Below are positions 27,004-34,768 of a stretch of 64,000 bases of DNA, piece after piece (positions within the stretch are counted from its first letter, which is position 1; every line of letters begins with the position of its first letter). Under the pieces are notes generated by a model. It did not search any database, was not told where the DNA came from, and saw only the letters and a program-made list of their open reading frames with translations. This DNA comes from Pararhodobacter marinus (GTDB lineage: Bacteria; Pseudomonadota; Alphaproteobacteria; Rhodobacterales; Rhodobacteraceae). The stretch covers positions 47,055 to 111,054 of the forward strand of contig NZ_QEYD01000014.1 in the NCBI RefSeq assembly GCF_003122215.1, in the 5' to 3' direction. A program made the translations under genes and the position numbers.

Positions 27004-27477
27004 TCAGGCGGCCAGGTCCTCGCCCCCTGCCCTTTCGCCCTCTTCATCAGTGACGATTTCAAGCCGCGCGTTGCGGTATCCTTCTTTGGCGATCCAAAGC
27101 TCGGCCGCAGTGACGGACTCCGCCAGATGCAGCAGCTCCGTGTTGCCGCCGAAGTCCAGAAGCACGCGCACCTGCCCGGGCTTCGGCTCCTCGGCCACCT
27201 CGAAGACGAGGGCGCTGTCAGCGGAATGGCTGCGCATGATGGTCACGAGGATTACCCCGTCCGAAGCGAAGTTGCCTTCATGCAGCGTGAACGACGCGGG
27301 AGCAGTCCAGGTCGCGTAAGGCCGGGGTGGTTCCTTTTTCACAAGGCGGCCGACACCGTTCGAACGCTCCCAGGCCGCCAGCTTCTTGGTGAAGCGTGCC
27401 GGTGGCTTGGGGCTGCCGTCAGTGTAGCGAATGAGCGCCCCGAGGGGTGCGGTGTCGATGATGGTTGTTGCAGACAT
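27004..27477 (-). CDS. Hypothetical plasmid protein upstream-adjacent to parB-like gene
   Basis: A 157-residue protein (MSATTIIDTAPLGALIRYTD...) with no recognised domain. It has a basic N-terminal half (SPKPPARFTKKLAAWERSNG) and an acidic end (EIVTDEEGERAGGEDLAA). GAGGAATC precedes the ATG at 27477. Related proteins are encoded beside DUF932 and ParB genes on alphaproteobacterial plasmids. It is followed by a strong hairpin at 26962-26989. No function is proposed. Confidence 0.6.
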   Translation of the reverse strand: MSATTIIDTAPLGALIRYTDGSPKPPARFTKKLAAWERSNGVGRLVKKEPPRPYATWTAPASFTLHEGNFASDGVILVTIMRSHSADSALVFEVAEEPKPGQVRVLLDFGGNTELLHLAESVTAAELWIAKEGYRNARLEIVTDEEGERAGGEDLAA

Positions 27478-27576
27478 GATTCCTCATTCTGAATGCGAGC
27501 AATCGCACTCATCTTATTGATATTGTTACACTATAGGGTGATTGGCGGCGGAATCTCCGCCCCCCGCTAGATCACG

Positions 27577-29760
27577 TTACTCCGCGGCCAGCATCGACGC
27601 GCTTTCAGCAGGCAGGTCATCCGTCAGGAATGCAGGAAGGTCAGCTTCACTGACGCTCTCAGCCACTTCGGCATCGACATCCGCCCCCTGCGCTTCGGCA
27701 TGGTCCTCATCGTCCAGCGCCACGAGATCGTTCCGGCGCAGGACCTCGGGCAACCAGCCGCTGCCCTTCAGCAGGCGCTCGGCCTCACTGGCCATCTCGC
27801 CCTTCTTCAGGTGATCGAGGAGTTGGGCAGTCCCCTCCCCTTTCGCCTCCCGCACGGCCTCGAGGATGCGGGCCTTGGGCACGCGGTTGAGATAGGTGTC
27901 GACCGTCGGCTCCCATCCCGCCTCGACCATATCGAGACCTGTCGCGCGCGCCACAAGATCGGAATGCGCCATCCGCCGGGTCAGACCGCCAGCGGAGATG
28001 CCCGCACCGTATGGGTTCACCTTTTCATGCAGCGCGTTGACGCCGAAGCTGAGGCAATGCGCCAGCAAAGCCAACCGACTGCCCTGATCGAGGACCGTCA
28101 GATAGTCCCAGAGCGCTGCATCATCGCCAAGCGGCAGATCGGCTTCCCATTCCTCGTGACGCTCGTCGACCAGCTTGGCCACCACGCTGTCCTTCAGATC
28201 GGGCGCCTGCGCCGACATGTAGACGTGACGCACCGAGGCTTCGAGACAGCTGCCCGAAGCAGAGGAGGTGCGGAAGGTGTCCGTCACAAGCTTCAGCAGC
28301 AGCAACGTCAACGCTACGTCGGGCGAGCGCCCGATCGCTTCACGCAGCGCCAGCGTCCGGTGGGCCGTCAACTCCATGACCAACCGGTCGGGCAGCGGCT
28401 TCAGCGCTCCGTCATCCTCATCCTCCGGCAGATCGCCGCCAATCGGCTGGCCTCCCGACATGATTACGGTTCCGCCATGAGCGGCACTGTCATAGCCATC
28501 GGTGAGATCACGATCATCCCCCTGCCCCGCCACCGCAGGATCAGTACCATCCTGGACCGCGGTCTCCTCAACGGGCTCATCCGCTGGACGCACATAGCCG
28601 CGATAGACTGCCAGCGCGCCGTAGCGGTCGAGCGTGACGAACGCCCCTGCCTGCCCGATTTCCAAGGGATCGAAGATCAATGGCCGGGTCTCGATCTTTT
28701 CCATCTCCGCTTCCAAAACGCCAAGCCGCGTGTCGACCTCATCGGGGATTTCATCCTGACCCGCGTATTCCTCTTCCAGCGCCCGATACTCGGCGAGCAG
28801 CTTGGCATGGGCCGCACCTTCGTCATCCGTCCTTGGTGCCGGATCGCCGGACAGGGACCGCAGACCGTGGCTGTAGCCATAGGGCAGGTCAAGCGCGACC
28901 TCGATCCACTTCCAGCCCTCAACCGCAACCGTCTCAGCCTCGGCCTGGAGTTTTTCCGTCACCAGCCGATCGAGCAGGGCAGGGTCCTCGAGCCAGCCAC
29001 CGTCATCGCCCTGAAAGAGGTCATGCAGCATCGTGCCGCCCGCCGCTTCGTAGGCCTCAACACCCACAAAGATCGCGCGCCGGTCGGACGCCCGGACCGA
29101 GGTCTCGGTCAGCATGCGCCGAATCTGGAATGGCTCCTTGTTCCAGGATGAATGGATCACATCCCAGACCTGAACCTGACGCGCGTGATCGGGGTTCACG
29201 GTGAAGGCCATGAGCTGCTCCAGCGTCATGCCATCCTCGGCATAGACCTCAAGCAGGGCAGGGGCGACGGAGGCAAGTTTGAGGCGCTGCTTCACGATCT
29301 GCGGCGTCACGAAGAAGGCGGCAGCAATCTCTGCATCGCTCTGACCCTTGTCCCGCAGCGCCACAAACGCGCGGAACTGGTCGAGCGGGTGCAGGGCGAC
29401 GCGCTGCATGTTTTCTGCAAGGGAATCGTCCTCGGCGAGGATGTCGGACGCTGCATCCCGCACGATGCAGGGAATGGGTGTTGTCTTTGCCAAACGCTTC
29501 TGCTTCACCAGCAGGGACAACGCTTGGAACCGCCGCCCACCGGCCGGGATCTCGAACTTGCCGGTCTCGGTCCCATCGTCAGCCAAGACTGGGCGCACGC
29601 TCAGGCTCTGCAACAGACCGCGGCGGGCGATGTCTTCGGCGAGTTCCTCGACGGACACGCCAGCCTTGATGCGCCGCACATTCGACTGGCTCAGCACCAG
29701 CTTGTCGAAAGGGATATCCCGCGAAGGGGACAGGATGATTTTCTGGACAGCTTTGGTCAT
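27577..29760 (-). CDS. Large ParB/RepB/Spo0J-like plasmid protein
   Basis: A 727-residue protein, about twice the length of a normal ParB. Residues 15-180 hold the ParB N-domain and helix-turn-helix: DKLVLSQSNVRRIKAGVSVE, EIPAGGRRFQALSLLV, SLAENMQRVALHPLDQFRAF, and DAEIAAAFFVTPQIVKQRLK. The ENMQR box suggests the CTP-binding pocket. The remaining 500 residues are acidic and lack a known domain. It is separate from the repB of the replicon and has no ParA beside it, so it probably acts in plasmid maintenance or transfer rather than in repABC partition. The start at 29760 follows GGAGAAG, at the foot of a radC-like leader. Confidence 0.8.
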   Translation of the reverse strand: MTKAVQKIILSPSRDIPFDKLVLSQSNVRRIKAGVSVEELAEDIARRGLLQSLSVRPVLADDGTETGKFEIPAGGRRFQALSLLVKQKRLAKTTPIPCIVRDAASDILAEDDSLAENMQRVALHPLDQFRAFVALRDKGQSDAEIAAAFFVTPQIVKQRLKLASVAPALLEVYAEDGMTLEQLMAFTVNPDHARQVQVWDVIHSSWNKEPFQIRRMLTETSVRASDRRAIFVGVEAYEAAGGTMLHDLFQGDDGGWLEDPALLDRLVTEKLQAEAETVAVEGWKWIEVALDLPYGYSHGLRSLSGDPAPRTDDEGAAHAKLLAEYRALEEEYAGQDEIPDEVDTRLGVLEAEMEKIETRPLIFDPLEIGQAGAFVTLDRYGALAVYRGYVRPADEPVEETAVQDGTDPAVAGQGDDRDLTDGYDSAAHGGTVIMSGGQPIGGDLPEDEDDGALKPLPDRLVMELTAHRTLALREAIGRSPDVALTLLLLKLVTDTFRTSSASGSCLEASVRHVYMSAQAPDLKDSVVAKLVDERHEEWEADLPLGDDAALWDYLTVLDQGSRLALLAHCLSFGVNALHEKVNPYGAGISAGGLTRRMAHSDLVARATGLDMVEAGWEPTVDTYLNRVPKARILEAVREAKGEGTAQLLDHLKKGEMASEAERLLKGSGWLPEVLRRNDLVALDDEDHAEAQGADVDAEVAESVSEADLPAFLTDDLPAESASMLAAE

Positions 29761-29773
29761 CAGATCTTCTCCA

Positions 29774-29816
29774 CGACGGGCGCCGGAAGCCACTCTCCCG
29801 ATCTCATTTCCCGTCA
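29774..29816 (-). ncRNA. radC-like structured leader RNA, copy C
   Basis: On the minus strand GACGGG pairs with CCCGTC around the conserved hairpin TCGGGAG-AGTGG-CTTCCGG. The outer arms differ from copies A and B yet remain complementary. The ParB-like start lies 13 bases after the element, with GGAGAAG in between. The upstream purine-rich GGAGTG...GGTTTG segment is shared with copy B. Confidence 0.7.
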
Positions 29817-29869
29817 CCCTCAAACCAACACTCCTTTCCCTCTCGATGATCGTATGGTTGCCAAGAGGC

Positions 29870-29889
29870 GACTTAACAGCTGTTAAGTC
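29870..29889. promoter_or_regulatory. parS-like centromere palindrome 1
   Basis: A perfect 20-base palindrome with core CTTAACAGCTGTTAAG. The known repABC parS consensus is GTTNNCNGCNGNNAAC. The inner 14 bases (TTNNCNGCNGNNAA) fit exactly, and the outer G/C pair is replaced by C/G. It lies just downstream of repC, a usual parS location, and 46 bases from a second copy. RepB (31354-32286) is the expected binder. Confidence 0.6.
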
Positions 29890-29916
29890 AGGCCAACTGA
29901 GCACCGCGGCGTTGAA

Positions 29917-29933
29917 ACTTAACAGCTGTTAGG
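29917..29933. promoter_or_regulatory. parS-like palindrome 2 overlapping repC stop
   Basis: The sequence ACTTAACAGCTGTTAGG shares the palindromic core TAACAGCTGTTA with site 1. The core contains the repC stop codon (TAA on the minus strand at 29931-29929). One flank is less symmetric than in site 1. Together the two sites could form a two-copy centromere for RepB. Confidence 0.5.
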
Positions 29934-31152
29934 CCGCACTTCGCCGACCGATCAAAGCCATGACCATCGGACCGCAAGAGAATTCGCCCGCCGCGGCCTT
30001 AGACGTCAACGCCCGCAAGTATCCACCCGGTGATCTTATGTCGGAGAAACGTTCCAACATGGCCACGACGACGATCGAGGCTTGCTCTGGTCCCATGCAG
30101 CGTTGCGCTTCTTCCCAAGCGGAAACACTGATCCCCATGGCCGGCCGTACATGACAAGCCGCATCGAAAAGTTGGTGCCAGTGTCGAATGTCGCCCTGAT
30201 AGAAAGTCTTGAGCGAAGGACAGCCGGCGATCACCAGGTGGAGTGGAATTTTCGGCACCCGCCTCGTGTCAGGCTCTTCAAGGTCAGTCACGGGCTCACC
30301 CGTATCATCATCAGGCGCGCCGCCCGCCGCCCCGCCTTTTTCTAAGGCAGGTTCAAGATCTATAGATTCTTTATTTGAATTATGATGGTGACGATCAAAA
30401 TGGGCATCGTTGGTGTTCATTTCTTCTGTTTCAGGGCCGTCAATGACATTACGCGCCTGGTCGAGTAGGGTCTCCAGTTCAGTCCGAAATGCCGACAGAT
30501 CCTCAAGCAAAAGCTTGCGGCGAAGAGCGCGGGCTGTGAGGGCGGCTGTGTCGCGGAGCTGGTCCCATAGGCCAAGCCCGGGCTGGATCTCCTCGCCGAA
30601 TTCCGCCAGAGCGGCCAAGTCGCGGCGCATAAGGCTCACCACCTCCCTCAGTCGCCGCACACGGTCCTCGGCCTCACGCACAGCCTCTGCGGCCCGTGCA
30701 ATCTCCTCTGCCCGGCAATAGAGCGGTGAGAGGTCGAAGCCGAAGGCCACGCGATCTTCGCCACGCTTGCGCACATACCGCTTCCCATTGGGGCTATCGC
30801 GCCGCATGAGCAAGCCTGCCTCTACCAACCGGGCGAGGTGACGGCGCATCGTCGAGCAAGGCATGCCGTTCAGCCGCTCGCAGATCGCCTTGTTGGATGG
30901 GAAGACGACCATTTCGGTGTTGCCGCCAAGCGCATCGTCCGGAAAAAAGCTGAGAAGTCCCTGAAGAACGGTCAGATCGCGCTCGGAAACCCGAAAGGCG
31001 GCCTGTGCCTTGGACAGCTCGCGGAGGAGCTCCCACTTGTTGACGGGCTTGCCGGGAACAGACGCCTCAGGACGCTCGACCACGCGCAGATGGGCGTGCG
31101 AGATCGGCCGCATAAACGGCGAAATCGGTGTGTAATCCATGATGTCATTCAC
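29929..31152 (-). CDS. repC: RepC replication initiator of repABC replicon
   Basis: A 407-residue RepC protein. The N-terminal half is a winged-helix initiator domain (LTVLQGLLSFFPDDALGGNT, VVFPSNKAICERLNGMPCST, MRRHLARLVEAGLLMRRDSP, NGKRYVRKRG). The C-terminal part (LVIAGCPSLKTFYQGDIRHW, SPGGYLRALTSKAAAGEFS) is also typical. RepC is essential and initiates replication at an origin inside its own gene. It follows repB after a 200-base gap that encodes an antisense RNA, as in all repABC plasmids. The start is either 31152 or the in-frame ATG at 31140; neither has a strong ribosome binding site. Confidence 0.92.
   Translation of the reverse strand: MNDIMDYTPISPFMRPISHAHLRVVERPEASVPGKPVNKWELLRELSKAQAAFRVSERDLTVLQGLLSFFPDDALGGNTEMVVFPSNKAICERLNGMPCSTMRRHLARLVEAGLLMRRDSPNGKRYVRKRGEDRVAFGFDLSPLYCRAEEIARAAEAVREAEDRVRRLREVVSLMRRDLAALAEFGEEIQPGLGLWDQLRDTAALTARALRRKLLLEDLSAFRTELETLLDQARNVIDGPETEEMNTNDAHFDRHHHNSNKESIDLEPALEKGGAAGGAPDDDTGEPVTDLEEPDTRRVPKIPLHLVIAGCPSLKTFYQGDIRHWHQLFDAACHVRPAMGISVSAWEEAQRCMGPEQASIVVVAMLERFSDIRSPGGYLRALTSKAAAGEFSCGPMVMALIGRRSAA
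30350..30430. other. A+T-rich block in repC, candidate oriV
   Basis: The block 30350-30430 inside repC is far richer in A and T (AGATCTATAGATTCTTTATT, then TGAATTATGATGG) than the rest of the gene. The origin of repABC plasmids maps to an A+T-rich segment inside repC, so this is the best candidate. Function is inferred from position and composition only. Confidence 0.45.
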
Positions 31153-31190
31153 GAAGGCAAAATTTCCCTGGCCCGCGAATCGCTTTGCGC

Positions 31191-31219
31191 TTGCGGGAAA
31201 GGGGCCAGATCGCTACATT
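31191..31219 (+). promoter_or_regulatory. Promoter of antisense RNA (ctRNA)
   Basis: A -35 box TTGCGG (31191-31196) and a -10 box TACATT (31214-31219) are separated by 17 bases on the strand opposite to repABC. They lie upstream of an intrinsic terminator within the repB-repC gap, which fits the strong constitutive ctRNA promoter of this plasmid family. Confidence 0.6.
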
Positions 31220-31225
31220 CAGAGG

Positions 31226-31309
31226 TGCGAAAACTGAAGTTTTGTAGCGGGCTGGTCCCGTGCGAAACCTAAGAAAGGTCTCGTGAAGCTTGCTTCTCGG
31301 GGCCTTTTT
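31226..31309 (+). ncRNA. repABC antisense control RNA (ctRNA, incA-type)
   Basis: Predicted transcript of about 84 bases from the promoter at 31191-31219 to the terminator ending at 31309, on the strand opposite to repC. All repABC plasmids encode such a small RNA between repB and repC. It pairs with the repC leader, lowers RepC synthesis, and is an incompatibility determinant. A second small hairpin (CGGGCTGGTCCCG at 31248-31260) precedes the terminator stem. Both ends are predictions from sequence. Confidence 0.7.
31277..31309 (+). terminator. Intrinsic terminator of ctRNA
   Basis: GGTCTCGTGAAGC pairs with GCTTCTCGGGGCC (one mismatch, two G-U pairs) over a TT loop, and is followed by TTTTTC. 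This is a typical Rho-independent terminator on the plus strand. Confidence 0.75.
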
Positions 31310-31353
31310 CTTTTCTGCCTGTCTCGTGCCTCCTTTTTGATTGTTGCTCTTCC

Positions 31354-32286
31354 TCAGTCTTCCGAACGCTTCCAGCGCTCGTGAAGCTCGGCGATCAGCT
31401 GCGGGGCGTTGCCCTCAAGCCAGCTGACAAAATCGCTCTCCTCGGCCTTCAACTCGAGCTTGAGTTGCTTTCCACGACGTCCGGTCGTGACAGTGGCGGC
31501 ACCGACCCCCGGAATCACCGTGCCGGGCCGCCCGCGAGGGCGAGACGAGGATGTGGTCTGTTCGGGCTTCCCTGCAGCGGAGAGGACGGCCAAAAATGCA
31601 TGATCGGATTTCTCGTCAATACCGCCTTGGTAGGATGTCTTGGCCTCACCCGCCAAAGCTGCAAGCAGTTCGCGATCGGCATCCGTAGCCCCCAGCAACT
31701 TCTTGAGCTCTTCCCACCTGGGCCGACCAATGCCCGGAGCGGCACCGATGGCGAGGACCAGGTCCTCCCCAACGGTGCGGACCACGCTTAACAGCTGCGA
31801 CACTCCTGCCTCGGTCAGATTGAGAACCTCGGCGACACCCTTGTTAGTGCGTTCGGATGCGCTCAGATGGTCACCGTCGAGCAAGGCTGCGGCAACAAGC
31901 GCTCGTTCGATGAAGCTTAGATCCCGCCGCTCCTGGTTCTCTAACAGCTGATCACGAAGTGCCTGATCGCCCTCCATCTCTGTGACAATGGCGCGGACCT
32001 TGATCCCAAGTTCTCTGCAAGCTTCCAGTCGACGACGGCCATAGATCAGGCTGTAGCGATCACCCTCAAGCGGCCGGACGAGGATTGGTACTCGCTGTCC
32101 GTTCTTGGAAATTGACGCCTTGAGGCCCTCAGTCTCGATTTGCAGCCGGTCATCGAGCCGACCTGTGGTTTCGATTTGGTCAGGCTCGATTTCGAAAACG
32201 CCGCCGCGCAGCCTGCGCCCCTCAAGAGCGTCGGGCGCGTTGCGCAGGGTCTGCAGTGGCAGTCCCAGTTTAGGCTTTCTTGCCAT
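31354..32286 (-). CDS. repB: RepB centromere-binding partition protein
   Basis: A 310-residue ParB-family RepB. It has an N-terminal nuclease-like ParB domain (VPILVRPLEGDRYSLIYGRR, RRLEACRELG), the box LLENQERRDLSFIERALVAA, and a helix-turn-helix (NKGVAEVLNLTEAGVSQLLS). It binds parS and works with RepA to segregate the plasmid. Its start lies inside the repA 3' end (17-base overlap), so translation is coupled. Two parS-like sites lie downstream of repC. Confidence 0.92.
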   Translation of the reverse strand: MARKPKLGLPLQTLRNAPDALEGRRLRGGVFEIEPDQIETTGRLDDRLQIETEGLKASISKNGQRVPILVRPLEGDRYSLIYGRRRLEACRELGIKVRAIVTEMEGDQALRDQLLENQERRDLSFIERALVAAALLDGDHLSASERTNKGVAEVLNLTEAGVSQLLSVVRTVGEDLVLAIGAAPGIGRPRWEELKKLLGATDADRELLAALAGEAKTSYQGGIDEKSDHAFLAVLSAAGKPEQTTSSSRPRGRPGTVIPGVGAATVTTGRRGKQLKLELKAEESDFVSWLEGNAPQLIAELHERWKRSED

Positions 32287-33463
32287 TGCGTCCCCACGTG
32301 TTCTGGATGATCGCCGCGATCTCGTCGTTGACGGCGTTCATGGATTCGATTGCACGATCGAAAGTCTGACGCGTGAAGTCCTTCTTGTCGGCCTCGTAGA
32401 GCGTCTGCTTCGTCAGCCCTGCATCAGAGATCGCAGTCGACTCAACCATGTGGTTGGTCAAGACTGACCTGCCGAACAGACCCCGAATGAAAGCAATGAC
32501 CTCGGTCTGCGGGGCATCACCCACCTTGTAGCGGGTCGGCAGAAAGCGCAGCCAGTCGAAGCGAAGGTTTGCGCCAGCATCCCGGATGACGCCAAGCAGA
32601 TCAGCGGTCATTCGCAGAAACTGCGACATGGACATCAGATCGAGCATTTGCGGGTGAACGGTAACAAGCACCCCTGAAGATGCTGAAAGGGCGGACATGG
32701 TTAAAAAGCCAAGCTGCGGCGGACAGTCGATGACGACGATGTCGTAGTCCGCTTCGACACTGTCGAGCGCGTCACGCACACGGGCAAAGAATGCGCGGGC
32801 GCCGCCACGCTGAATGGCTGCCGGCGTCTCATGTTCGAATTCCATGAGCTCGAGGTTCCCGGGAATCAGGTCAAGACCACGGATGTAGGTCTTGCGGATC
32901 ACGTCTGAGATCGGGACCGGTTCATCGTAGCGAACCGCATCATACAGCGTGCCACCCTCCATCAGGTCCAGCTCAGGCTGGATGCCATGCAGCGCGGAAA
33001 GGGATGCCTGGGGGTCCAGATCGATCGCAAGGACACGATATCCCTTGAGAGCCAAGCGCTGTGCAAGGTGAGCGGATGTTGTCGTTTTCCCGGACCCGCC
33101 TTTGAAGTTTACAACAGAAACAATCTGAAGCTCGTCACCGGCACGACGCCCCGGAACGTAGGTTCCAGGCTTCTTCGCGTTTGCCTCAAGGGCGTGGCGA
33201 ATCTCCCAGATATCATCGAGGGTATACCGCCGGTGGCTGCCCGCAGTGGTTTCGACGTCAGCGATCTTTCCTTCTCGATGAAGCTTGCGAAGGTAGGTAT
33301 GATCGACGCCAAGCAACTCGGCCGCCTCGCCGCTGGTCAGGCTGCGCATGACTTTTTTGGCGTCGGGAGGGAAGTGGGCAGCACGTTGCGCATGAAGATT
33401 GGACGCAAGAAGCTCTGCGTAGTGCCCGATGGCAATGTCCAGGTCCTGCTCAGCTTCGCTCAT
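32270..33463 (-). CDS. repA: RepA partition ATPase of repABC replicon
   Basis: A 397-residue RepA of the ParA Walker family. Residues 40-90 form an N-terminal DNA-binding winged helix (LTSGEAAELLGVDHTYLRKL, AGSHRRYTLDDIWEIRHAL). The deviant Walker A is KGGSGKTTTSAHLA at 121-134; Walker B DIVVIDCPPQLGFLTMSALS follows. RepA segregates the plasmid with RepB and represses the repABC promoter. It is the first gene of the operon, divergent from the vapBC module, and its length is normal for the family. Confidence 0.93.
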   Translation of the reverse strand: MSEAEQDLDIAIGHYAELLASNLHAQRAAHFPPDAKKVMRSLTSGEAAELLGVDHTYLRKLHREGKIADVETTAGSHRRYTLDDIWEIRHALEANAKKPGTYVPGRRAGDELQIVSVVNFKGGSGKTTTSAHLAQRLALKGYRVLAIDLDPQASLSALHGIQPELDLMEGGTLYDAVRYDEPVPISDVIRKTYIRGLDLIPGNLELMEFEHETPAAIQRGGARAFFARVRDALDSVEADYDIVVIDCPPQLGFLTMSALSASSGVLVTVHPQMLDLMSMSQFLRMTADLLGVIRDAGANLRFDWLRFLPTRYKVGDAPQTEVIAFIRGLFGRSVLTNHMVESTAISDAGLTKQTLYEADKKDFTRQTFDRAIESMNAVNDEIAAIIQNTWGRNGKKA

Positions 33464-33629
33464 CTCTGCCTCGATTCGTGGGCGCGTTTTTTATGTGATC
33501 GCGCGTTATTTATCGAGACTATTGCCCGAGCTATCAGATTCGTGCAAGCTCTTTCTAGATTTGGTGTCAGTCGCTGCGTCATGCACAAGAGTAGCTAGGG
33601 TTTGCGGCAGGCTTGTCTTCGGAACCCTT

Positions 33630-33657
33630 CGGATATACATTACAAGACGTATATCCG
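33630..33657. promoter_or_regulatory. Operator of vapBC module
   Basis: A 9-bp perfect inverted repeat, CGGATATAC and GTATATCCG, with a 10-base centre, lies 14 bases before the vapB start. Autorepression by the VapB/VapC complex at such a palindrome is the normal mode of control for these modules. Confidence 0.6.
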
Positions 33658-33671
33658 CATGGGAGGTCAAG

Positions 33672-33899
33672 ATGCAGGTCGCAAAATGGGGTAACTCGCT
33701 GGCCGTCCGTTTGCCCGCAGAGCTCGTCCGAGAGCTTGGTCTCAAGGAGGGTGATCAGATCGACCTGGTCAAGGACGACGGACGGGTCAGAGTCCGTCGC
33801 CTTGCTCGTGCGGATGAGGTGCTGACCGGCCTGCGCCGCTTCCGGGGCAAGTTGTCCGCAGCAGAACGTCTGAGCCGCGACGACGCGCATGAGCGCTGA
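33672..33899 (+). CDS. vapB: AbrB/MazE-type antitoxin (VapB-like)
   Basis: A 75-residue protein with an N-terminal swapped-hairpin AbrB/MazE DNA-binding domain (MQVAKWGNSLAVRLPAELVR, GLKEGDQIDLVKDDGRVRVR) and a C-terminal toxin-binding tail. The ATG at 33672 follows GGGAGG by 5 bases. The stop lies inside the PIN-toxin gene (11-base overlap). It should bind and inhibit the toxin and repress the operon through the palindrome at 33630-33657. Confidence 0.88.
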   Translation: MQVAKWGNSLAVRLPAELVRELGLKEGDQIDLVKDDGRVRVRRLARADEVLTGLRRFRGKLSAAERLSRDDAHER

Positions 33900-34284
33900 G
33901 TTTGCGGACATGAATGTCGTTCTTTACCTGCTCGACGACGGTCCGAAGGCCGATCGCGCCGAGGTCATCCTGGGGCAGGGGCCCCGGATCAGCGTTCAGG
34001 TTCTAAACGAGTCACTGGTGAACTGCCGCCGCAAAGCTGGCCTCAGTTGGGAGGAAGCAGCGGCCTTTCTCGAAGGCGTGCGCGCCTTGTGTCCCGTCGA
34101 GGATCTCACCGTGCAGACCCATGATGTCGGCCGCGCTTTGGCGGAACGCTACGGCTTCTCGATCTACGACGCGATGATCGTGGCCAGCGCTTTGGTTGCG
34201 GGGTGTACCACGCTGTGGAGCGAGGACATGCAAGATGGCCTGCTGGTGGAAGGCCAGCTTCGCATCGTCAACCCGTTTGCATGA
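33889..34284 (+). CDS. vapC: PIN-domain toxin (VapC-like)
   Basis: A 131-residue PIN-domain ribonuclease. The acidic metal-binding residues are present: Asp7 (ADMNVVLYLLD), Glu41 (VLNESLVNC), Asp94 (YDAMIVASAL) and Asp113 (WSEDMQDG). The first motif reads DMN instead of the usual DTN, which is a conservative oddity. It probably cleaves tRNA or rRNA when the antitoxin decays. It is coupled to vapB by overlap, and its place next to repA fits a plasmid-stability role. Confidence 0.87.
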   Translation: MSAEFADMNVVLYLLDDGPKADRAEVILGQGPRISVQVLNESLVNCRRKAGLSWEEAAAFLEGVRALCPVEDLTVQTHDVGRALAERYGFSIYDAMIVASALVAGCTTLWSEDMQDGLLVEGQLRIVNPFA

Positions 34285-34362
34285 GCGGACGGCTTCTGAG
34301 TCTGGTGCTGGCCTTAGCCTTGTAATCCTTCCATGTCGTGCATGATTTGCGGGGTTTCTGTG

Positions 34363-34736
34363 CTACTCAAGCAGCCCCAGCCTCTCGGCCCGCTCCAGTA
34401 GCATCTTGACCGAAGAAGGCTGCCAGCTTGTCCGCCCGCGGGGTGTGCGCTCGCGCATCGCCTCCAGCCGGGTGCAGATGGCCTGAAGGGTGATGTCGGG
34501 ATCCGCGCCCCTGATGGCGGCGACGATGGCGGGCAGGCGGTCGTCGGTTTCGCGGCGCCCGGCGCGGGCCAGCACCTCGGTGGGCAGGAAGCCGTCGCGA
34601 ACGTAGGCCTTCACAGCGCGTAGCAGGCGGCTTTGGGTCCAGCGACGCGCCTCGGGCAAGAGGCCGTTGATGATGCGCACCACGTCTTCCCAGGCCAAGT
34701 CGGGGCGCAACCGACGGACATGGGGCACCCAGTCTT
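34363..34736 (-). pseudogene. Serine recombinase, C-terminal part (disrupted by IS)
   Basis: The frame encodes the C-terminal 124 residues of a serine recombinase (RLRPDLAWEDVVRIINGLLP, RTSWQPSSVKMLLERAERLG), a resolvase-type tail with a helix-turn-helix. The N-terminal part is at 36051-36564. When the IS (34742-36050) and one copy of the 5-base duplication are removed, the two parts join in frame (…NETAQDWVPHVRRLRP…) into a protein of 295 residues. The gene was thus intact before a recent insertion. Confidence 0.88.
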
Positions 34737-34768
34737 GTGCCTGGTCTTGCCCCCGTTTCGTCGGACAC

